This document shows, piece after piece, positions 42,383 to 51,500 of a DNA stretch of 64,000 nt (positions are counted from its first letter, which is position 1; the number at the start of each line of letters is the position of its first letter). The notes beneath the pieces were generated by a model. That model worked only from the letters and a program-made list of their open reading frames with translations. It did no database searches and had not been told where the DNA came from. A program made the translations under genes and the position numbers. This DNA is from Neolewinella litorea (lineage in GTDB: Bacteria; Bacteroidota; Bacteroidia; Chitinophagales; Saprospiraceae), in contig NZ_SRSF01000002.1 of assembly GCF_004803465.1 (NCBI RefSeq), positions 248,001 through 312,000 on the forward strand, read 5' to 3'.

Positions 42383-45148
42383 ATGCACTGGAATTTTACT
42401 GTTTCTCCCTTCCCGCGGGGCCGCATGCCCCTGCACGGGATGGTCGGGTTTTTCCTTCTACTCTGTGGAATGCTCAGCGCCGCCCCCCCCTCTCCTACCG
42501 CCGGCGGTGCCATCGCCAGGATCGAAAACCTCACCAAACTGCCCGGCACCAACCGCGCCTTTCCCGCTGAGGATTTCTTCACCTTTCACCGCAGCCAGCG
42601 CGAAACGAATGGCCAGGGGACAACCTTGTGGTTCTCGGATGCAGCAACCATGCGCATCCACAACGATGGAACCAATCCGCTGGTCATTACCCGGCTTACG
42701 ACCACGAACACCGCCAACTTCACGATCAGCGGCGTCAGTATCCCCTCCGGCGGGCTGGAAATCGCGCCCGGTAGTTACCGCGATGTAGTGGTCAATTTCG
42801 TCACCGATGGCGGCGAGGCAAAGCGCCTGCTTACCGAACGCCTGGTGATGGACAGCAACGCGGACAATGCGGCCAGTGTAAGTGCCACCTTCCGCGGGGC
42901 TTACATGACCTACGTCGAGGGTGGCAGTGAGATCAATGTTCAGCAGGTATTTGAATCTTTCGGATTCGGAACCAGGATGGGCGTTGACAACAACGGTAAC
43001 CTGCAGGTGCGCCCCAGCTCCGATTACCCCAACGCCAACCGGGTCAATTCCGGCCAGGAAGGTGACCTGATCATTCCCGGCCTGTTCGTGCAGGCCAACA
43101 CCGGAAAGCCCGTCAGCATGATCCAGATGGCGGCCTTCCACGGTCCCGGGTACGCCCCGACCGAACTGCGCAACGCCGCCGCCTCCAACATCGTTGGTGG
43201 CATGAAATACCTCCACGGGGAAAAGTCGCACCAGACCCTCCTGCCCCGCCTCTCGGACACAAGCAACGAGCCCGCGGGCGACCATACCGCCTCCATCGGA
43301 GAGCCCTTCCAGATCCTGGTAGCTGGTTTCAAGAGCACTGGTGGTGGTTACGACGGATCGCGGGAGAATGAACTCCTCGGCGTGCGCATCTACCGGGCGA
43401 TCGACCGCAACGGCAGGGTGCTGCCCAACGAATACATTATCATTCAGGACTACATCGGCAACGGATGTGGTGCCGGGTCGAGCAATTGCGACTGGAACGA
43501 CAACGTATCCTATATTACCAACGTGCGCCCCCAGGCCGTTCCCAGCAGCCGGGACATTGCCGACGTTTCGGTAGCCGATGGCGTCACCAAGGTATACCCC
43601 GTTGACATTTACTTCGACCGCGGTTACCCGGGCAACCAGCTGACCTACGCGGCCCGCCAAAGCGGTGGTACCAGTCTGCCCTCCTGGATCACCCTGGACC
43701 GCGCCACCGGTACCTTCACCGTCACCGCCCCGGCATCCGCAACAGGGCGAACCTTTTCGATTGAGGTTACAGCAACGGATTTCAACAACCTGAAGACTAC
43801 CTCCACCTTTTCCGTCACGGTGGATGGATCGCCCGAAGAGCCGGCCCCGCCCCCGCCGCCGCCCGCCGCCGCCAGTGATTTCTGGCTCGAGGCCGAGTGT
43901 GCCCAAGTGGGCAGCGGGTGGACTAAGGAATCGTCGGGCAACGCTTCCAACGGCAGTTACGTGGTGTTCAAGAACGGTGATTCCTACAATACCCCGCCCG
44001 CCGATGATGCCGCCAACCGCGTACGCTTCGTGGTGGCCGGTGCCTCCGCTGGCAACTACCGCCTGTTCGCCCGTATTGACGCCCGCACGGGGCTGGACGA
44101 TTCATTCTGGGTACGCCTAAACAACGGAGCGTGGTACAAATGGTCCGGCGGAATCGACCAGGGCGTGGGCTTCGCGTGGAACGAACTTCCGGGTACGCCT
44201 CTGGCCCTCAAGGAAGGGACCAATACGGTCGATTTCGCCTTCCGGGAAGATGGCACGCGCCTGGACAAAATCTACCTGACCGCCGGTGGATCCCGACCAA
44301 ACGGAACCGGCTCAACGGCTACCAATTGCGGTGCCGCGGAAGGCAGCACCACCTTCTGGTTCGAAGCGGAATGCGGCAGCCTCGGCAGTGGCTGGGAAAC
44401 CTTCGCCGCTACCGCAGCCTCCAATGCCAAATACGTGATGTTCACCGGTGATCGCCGCACGAGCGAGCCCACCACCAATGAACCCGCGCAGCAGGTTACT
44501 TACCAGGCCGACGTCAGTACGGCCGGAACCTACCACCTCTTCCTGCGGCTCGACGCCCCCGATCCCGGCCGCAACTCCGTTTGGGTACGCATCGACGAAG
44601 GCAACTGGGTGAAAATGTGGGAAGAGATTGGCGGTGCGCAGCTGCTGACAACCGGCTTCGAATGGCGAAAGGTCAACCATGACGGGGTGGACGTTTCCTT
44701 CCCCCTTTCGGCCGGAAAACACACCATTCGGATAGCCAACCGGGAGCCCGGCACCCGCCTGGACAAGATATACCTCTCCCAAAACGGCAGTACCCCAAGT
44801 GGAACCGGCTCACCTGCCACCAATTGCACCTCCGCTGCGTCGGCTACCGTCGCGCGCACGGAATTGGCCTCCCCTGCCCCGGCCGTTGAGGTCCAATCGC
44901 AATTCGCCCTTTATCCCAACCCGACGCGGGGCGAGTTGAATATGGAATGGGAAAGCGACTTCACCGGCCCGGTGGAAGTGAGAATTTTTGACCTGACCGG
45001 CGCTACGGTGCGTCAACTACGCGTGGAGAAACCGGACGGCTGGATGAAAACCGGCCTGGAGATTTCCGATCTGCCCCCCGGCACCTACCGTCTGCTTCTG
45101 ATCGAGGACGGGCGGCAAACCGTACGACCGTTTGTGAAACTTCGGTAG
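42383..45148 (+). CDS. Large secreted T9SS protein with two CBM6/35-like modules (921 residues)
   Basis: Signal sequence near the N-terminus (MPLHGMVGFFLLLCGMLSA, from the ATG at 42425; the ATG at 42383 is also in frame). Residues about 43-400 form a region shared with the next protein (IENLTKLPGTNRAFP..., HNDGTNPLVITRLTT..., FHGPGYAPTELRNA). An Ig-like domain follows (about 411-482), then a Pro-rich linker, then two CBM6/35-like modules (500-651, 658-816), each starting EAEC and ending ATNC. A T9SS type A domain ends it (841-921). It probably binds glycans at the cell surface; no enzyme motif is seen. Confidence 0.85.
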   Translation: MHWNFTVSPFPRGRMPLHGMVGFFLLLCGMLSAAPPSPTAGGAIARIENLTKLPGTNRAFPAEDFFTFHRSQRETNGQGTTLWFSDAATMRIHNDGTNPLVITRLTTTNTANFTISGVSIPSGGLEIAPGSYRDVVVNFVTDGGEAKRLLTERLVMDSNADNAASVSATFRGAYMTYVEGGSEINVQQVFESFGFGTRMGVDNNGNLQVRPSSDYPNANRVNSGQEGDLIIPGLFVQANTGKPVSMIQMAAFHGPGYAPTELRNAAASNIVGGMKYLHGEKSHQTLLPRLSDTSNEPAGDHTASIGEPFQILVAGFKSTGGGYDGSRENELLGVRIYRAIDRNGRVLPNEYIIIQDYIGNGCGAGSSNCDWNDNVSYITNVRPQAVPSSRDIADVSVADGVTKVYPVDIYFDRGYPGNQLTYAARQSGGTSLPSWITLDRATGTFTVTAPASATGRTFSIEVTATDFNNLKTTSTFSVTVDGSPEEPAPPPPPPAAASDFWLEAECAQVGSGWTKESSGNASNGSYVVFKNGDSYNTPPADDAANRVRFVVAGASAGNYRLFARIDARTGLDDSFWVRLNNGAWYKWSGGIDQGVGFAWNELPGTPLALKEGTNTVDFAFREDGTRLDKIYLTAGGSRPNGTGSTATNCGAAEGSTTFWFEAECGSLGSGWETFAATAASNAKYVMFTGDRRTSEPTTNEPAQQVTYQADVSTAGTYHLFLRLDAPDPGRNSVWVRIDEGNWVKMWEEIGGAQLLTTGFEWRKVNHDGVDVSFPLSAGKHTIRIANREPGTRLDKIYLSQNGSTPSGTGSPATNCTSAASATVARTELASPAPAVEVQSQFALYPNPTRGELNMEWESDFTGPVEVRIFDLTGATVRQLRVEKPDGWMKTGLEISDLPPGTYRLLLIEDGRQTVRPFVKLR

Positions 45149-45524
45149 TTCATTCCGATAGATTGAAACCCCGGGGGCCGCGTCGATGACGCGGCCCCCT
45201 CTTATTTGGCCAAACTGTACATAATAGTATCCGTCCTTATACAATGGTGATTTTAAATTACACAAATTGGTATATATAGCATACTATATATTTTATATAA
45301 TTTATATGCCGGAATAAATGGAATTTTCATTGTCAGTTGTGCAAATTTTTCTAATATTCCAGTAACTTAAAAATGATATAGGTATAGACAGGGGGGGGGA
45401 AGGGACTTTGCCTTTCCGCGTTGCGCAGGCGCCACGCGTAGTTTTCTCCGCTTCTCTACCAATCCGGCTTGATTTCTTTCGGGTTGCATATCGGGCCCGC
45501 TCACTTCGACACTAGCACAACACC
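45149..45524. other. AT-rich regulatory region before the giant secreted protein
   Basis: After the terminator at 45173-45207, bases 45215-45385 are unusually AT-rich for this genome. They include an 8-bp inverted repeat ATATATAG / CTATATAT (45272-45291). A run of nine G (45391-45399) and a GC-rich leader follow. It probably holds the promoter of the 2789-residue protein; no consensus -7 element was found. Confidence 0.4.
45173..45207 (+). terminator. Intrinsic terminator after the 921-residue protein
   Basis: A perfect 12-bp stem (GGGGGCCGCGTC / GACGCGGCCCCC) with a GAT loop, followed by TCTTATTT, 24 bases after the stop. Confidence 0.85.
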
Positions 45525-48500
45525 ATGAAATTCCCACAACCGGTAGCGCTCGCCTGCCTACTTTCTATCCTCTGCTCCTCCGCTTTCGCACATCCCTTCG
45601 GCACGCTTTTCCCACATGATCCATCCGGGACGCTACTATTAGAAAAGGTGCACCCCCGGGACCATTCCGAACTTTCCACTACCACGGAATATCGATCGCT
45701 GCTCCAGGCGGGAAAGCCTTTCCTCTCCCACCCCAGTCCGGAAAATGGAGCTACCGACGTGCCTACCCACGGGTTCCAGATCAGTGCCGCGGTCAACGTT
45801 CCAGATGGTTATGAGCTTTACGTTCCCTCGCTTATGGATCACGTCCATCTGTACGAGCAGACCGACACCGCCCTGATCGAAGTGCCCGCCAACTACAACG
45901 ACACGGGGGGCGGGGACGCCATCACGCTGACCCCGACGACGACCCTAAAACCGGCGACCACCTACGTTTTCAGCGCGGTAGGCCTGGAAGCCAACCGTAT
46001 CGGCGACGTAAACGACCGGATTACCTTCAAAAGGTTCAGTTCGCAGTTCACCACCTCGGCGGAAGCCGATACCAACCCCCCGGTAGCCCTCGACGGCGTG
46101 GCGTTCACCCAGGTCTTTGGCAACCAACTGGGAGCAGGCACTCAGGATCGCTTCACCTCCCTCGTTTTTGGCCCTGATGGCAAGCTCTACGCCTCCACCC
46201 TCGGCAACGTGATCAAGCGGTGGACGGTACTGTCCGACGGCACTTTGACCGACCTCGAAGAACTGACCATTAACCTTCAGCCCAGTCCGCATCCGATTAC
46301 CGGAGTCACCTCGGCGGATCCCCGGCTTATCATCGGGCTGGCCTTCGCCCCGGAATCCAGAGCCGACAGCCTCGTCGCCTACGTATCCCACAGTGCCCAC
46401 ACCCTGTCGAATGGTCCGGAATGGGACGGCAAGATCACCCGGCTCAGCGGCCCCAATCTCCAGATCGTTCAGGACATTATCATTCACCTGCCGCGCTCGA
46501 AAAAAGATCACCTGACCAACAGCATTGCTTTCGGACCCGGTAACGACCTGTTCTTCCTGCAGGGCAGCAATTCCGCCGGTGGTGAACCCGACGCGCAGTG
46601 GGACCACCGGCCCGAACGACTTTTGTCGGCGGCCGCCCTGCGCTTACGGTTGAGCAAGCTCCCGGCCAGCCTCCCGCTCAGCGTATACACCTCCAGCAAT
46701 ATCAACGTAATCAATCAGGCCCCCGCAACCGGCCTCACCCTGTCCGACGGCAGCTACAACCCCTATTCGGAAGATTCCCCATTGATCCTTTATGCTACCG
46801 GCGTCCGCAACGCCTACGACCTGGTCTTTCACAGCAACGGATGGCTGTACATTCCCACTAATGGTACGGCCGGCAACAACACGTATTCCCCCAACATGCC
46901 GGCTTCGGCGGGTTACCTCAGCCAGGACACTTCCGGTATCGGCATCCGCCGTCCGAACGGTACTTTCTTCAACGATGCCACGGTACCGGGCGTCCAGGGC
47001 GGGGAAACCCAGAAAGACTGGCTTTTCAAGACCCGCGGCGGCAGCTACCATGGCCACCCAAATCCGTTCCGCGGAGAGTTCGTCCTCAACCACGGCGGGG
47101 TACCCTACTCCGGACTGCCGGGACAACTGATCCCCAACTACCGCGATGTGGAGAAATACCCCGTCGACCTGCCAGCCGACCCCAACTTCCGGGAAGTCGC
47201 CTACGACTTCGACATGAACAAGTCGCCCAACGGCGTCATCGAGTACCGGTCCAATGCCTTCGAGGGGAAACTGCAGGGCATGCTCCTGGTGGCCCGCTTC
47301 AGCGGCCAGGACGACATCATCGTGCTCCAACCCGGCAATAATTCCGGCGACATCATCCAGGCCTTCGAAGATATCCCCGGCCTGCAAAGCCTTGATGACC
47401 CTCTGGACATCACCGAGCACGTCCCTACCGGCAACCTGTACGTAGCCCAATACGACCGCGGCGGCAGTGGAAACGAGCGGCTGGTACTCATGCGCGTTGA
47501 CGACCCCACCCTGCCTTCTCCCGTCATCGCCGCTTCACCGGAGGAAGAAGTTTTTCAGGCTACCGTTGGCGTAGCATCCGCGCAGTCAAGCAGTGCACCC
47601 ATCACCATCACCAATGACGGCCAGGTCGACCTGCACATTACGTACGTGGTGGTCGACGGGGTTTACGCCACCCGCTTCAGTTTCACCGGGCCCAAAAACA
47701 TTACTCTTGCTCCGGGGGCAAGTCAGCAATACGTGGTCACTTACCGGCCGACACTCGACGACAACGACCTGGGTTATCAGCAGGCCGAACTTGTTTTCCA
47801 GAGTGACGGCAATCAGGGAGCCCCCTACCACGTCGGCTTGCACGCCCTCAAGGTCAAGGACTATGGCGGCAGCAACGAGCCCGTACTGCAGGACGTAGTG
47901 AACGTACTCGGGGTGAGTACCGACATTGGCTGGAACACACTGACCACCACCACGGGTCCCGGCACCCAGGGCGACGAAGTGGTCGCTCCCCTGTTTGAGG
48001 CAGCCGGCCCCGGTACGGTGAGCATGACGCCCATTGCCCGCTATTCCACGGCCGAAACCCTTCCTTTCGGCTACTATACGCACAGCGGCGGCGTGGTGCA
48101 AGGCACCGAGATTGCCGCCGCGGCCGGTACCCTGGGTGAATCCCAGACGCTCTACCCCGAACTGTCCGGCGGTTCAACTTCCTTCACTCCCCCCGCCGAA
48201 CCCTTCGGCCTGTATGTGTACTCCGGCAATTCCGGTCAGCATACCTACACAGAGGACGGTCTCAACGAAGCAAATGCACACCGCGCACGGTCCTACCCGG
48301 TCCTTAATCGCGACGGCATTCCGGTCCCGAACCAGTACGTCGTATGCATCGACGAGGACGGCGACGGCGATTACCAGGACTACGTGTTCATGCTGAGCAA
48401 CGTGCAACCTGTTTTGGCGGGGCCGCAGGTGCTGGCGTTCGCTCCCGAAAGCCTTACTTATTCGGTTTATGAGGGGGGTGCATCGCAGACCCAGAGCAGC

Positions 48501-51500
48501 ACCGTTTCCGCCACGAATGGCAGTTCGGGAGATCCCCTAACGCTGCAGGCCAGTGAACCCTGGGTTATCCTTCCCACCGCGGCAAACGTAGGTGAATCGG
48601 TCTCCATTACCGTAGACCCGACGGGGCTGGCGCAGGGCACCTACCTGGCGACCGTGACCGCCGCCGCTTCGAATTATACCCCGGCCGAGCTGCAATTATC
48701 CGCCACGGTAAATTCGAATGCCGGCTTTTCCGCCAAGATCAACTTCCAGGATAATTCCTTCAGTCCGCCCACCGGCTACCTAGCCGACGTTGGACTGCCC
48801 TACGGCGACCGGGGCGCACTCGACTACGGGTGGATCAACCCCTACACCAAATCGCCGCAGGACAATACCGCCGCCGCTCGCGGCGCGGAGCGGCAGGTGA
48901 CGGACAGCAGTTCCGACCAGGACAAACTCAATCGGTCCTTCAACATGCTCGACTGGGGCAAGCAGGTCCCACCCGTCCCCCGGGACTGGGAAATCGCGGT
49001 ACCCAACGGCGTTTACCTCGTGCAACTTTCGGCGGGTGATCCCAACTACACCGACAGCCGGCACACCATCCGCGCCGAGGGCGTCGTCATCATTGATGAC
49101 TTCGTACCCACCCAATCCAACTACCGCAAGACAGGTTCCGCCTACGTAGAAGTGAAGGACGGACGGCTCACCATTGACGACAATGGCGCCCAGGGCATCG
49201 GTAACTCAAAGATTAACTACGTTTCCATCGAGCAGATCGACCTCGGCCCCGCTTCGGGCGCCCTGGTGCGTATCGAGAACCTCACCAAAACGCCCTTCAA
49301 CAACCGCTCGTTCCCCAGCGACGAATTCTTCACTTTCCACCGGATGGACCATTCCTTCAGCTACCATGGGAATGCGCTGAAGACCCATGAGAAAAACAAC
49401 TTCCGCATCCACAATGACGGTACTGCTCCGCTGGTTATCACGAACCTGACGACCACCTCCACGAAGGATTTCACCGTAACCGGGATCACTATCCCCCCCG
49501 GAGGGCTGACCATCAATCCCGGCGGTTTCGTGGATGCGACCCTGACCTTCGTCTCCACCGGTTTGCCCGGTCCGATGCTGGTCACCGACAAGTTGGTGCT
49601 GGAGTCCAACGCGGACAACAACCTGACCACCCACATCACCCTGCGCGGGGCCTTCATGCGGCTGCCGGAAGGGGGTAACGAAATTACCACCCAGCAAACG
49701 CTGGATGCCCTGGGTTTCATTACCGAGATGGGGCGCGACGCCAACGGCAGGGTGATCGACCGGCCCGGTTCGGACTACCCGACCGACGAGGACGTCAACG
49801 CCGGTAAGCTGGGTGATATGATCCTGTCCCGCTTCTGGTTGCAGGACGACCCGAACGAGCCGATACGGCTCTACCAACTCGCTGCCCTCCACGGCCCCGG
49901 CTATGCGCCTACGGAAATCAGAAACGCCAACCGTTCCCCCATCGATGGCTTTGTATTCCGTCACGGGGAAGCCTACCACCAGGCGCTTCTGCCCCGCCTC
50001 ACGGACACTTCGCCGATGATCGCCGGTCGGGATATCGCCCGCATAACCGTTCCCTTCCAGGTGATGATCGCGGGATACAGCACGGCCGGCGGTTCCTTTG
50101 ACGGTTCCCTGAGTAATGAGATCCTCGGGTGCCGGGCGTACAAGGCCATCGACCGCGACGGCAACGTGATCCCAAATGAATTCATCCTGATCCAGGACTA
50201 CATCGAGAGCGGTTGCGGACCGGGAACGGCCAACTGCGACTTTCAGGACAATATCGTCTATATGACGAACGTCCGGCCGGTCGACCTGCCTAGCGCGGGT
50301 ACCATTCCCAACTTCACGGTCGCCTCGCTGACCCCTAGTGATTACCGGATAGACGGTTACTTCGACCGCGGTTACGCTGGCAACCGCCTTTTGTACCGTG
50401 CTTCCCTGGTGAATGGCGCTTCCCTGCCTTCCTGGATTTCCCTGGAGGGGGAGTCGGGTACGTTCACCTTCAACGCCCCCGCTTCGGCGGTGGGAAAGTT
50501 CTTCGACATCACCGTGACGGCGACCGACGACAACCTCCGGATGGTAACCAGTGATTTTCGCCTAACGGTAAATCAAGGCACCGGCGAACCCGCCAACCAA
50601 CCTCCGCAAGCGGTAGCCGTAGTCAGTCCATCGTCGGGAATCGCCCCCCTGCAAGTGACGCTGAATGGAAGTGGCTCTTCGGATAGTGACGGCACGATAG
50701 TCAGCTATGTCTGGACGTGGACGGGGGGCTCCGCCAGCGGGGCCAGTCCCCAGGTAACCTTCGCCGCCGGCACCTACACCATTACCCTAACAGTGACCGA
50801 CGACGACGGTGCCCAAGACACCGACGTGGTGGTTGTCCAGGCGAGTCCGCCCTCCAACGGCGACCGCGCCTCCTCCTTCTGGCTCGAGGCCGAGTGCGCC
50901 GAGACCGGTAGCCTGTGGCGTACGGAGACCGACGCTTCGGCAAGCAATGGCAGCTACGTAGTATTCCCCAGCGGCAATTCCCATGATGTTCCTCCGCCCG
51001 ACGTACCTGACAACCGCATCCGTTTCGCGCTGGTGGATGTCGAGGCCGGCAACTACCACCTGTTTGCCCGCGTCCTTGCTTCCGACGGAGGCAACGACTC
51101 CTACTGGGTACGCATAAACAATGGAACGTGGATAAAATGGAACAGCGGAATCGCGCAGGGCCAGTCGTTCAACTGGAACGAGTTGACGGGCACCCAGCCC
51201 TTCCTGATCGATGGCTACAACACGATAGATTTTGCCTACCGCGAGGACGGCACGAAACTGGATAAAATACATCTGGACAAAGACCCCACCCTCCCCGCGG
51301 ATACGGGCGAAGCAGCGACCAACTGCGGCGGAGTTCCCGGCAATGCGCCCCCCGTGGCCGTCGCCGCCGCCAGCCCGACCAGCGGAACGGCACCCCTCAG
51401 CGTGCAGTTGGACGGTTCCGGATCCACTGACAATGACGGCAGCATCACCCAGTACGCCTGGAGCTGGTCGGGCGGCAGTGCCTCCGGCAGCTTGGCCTCC

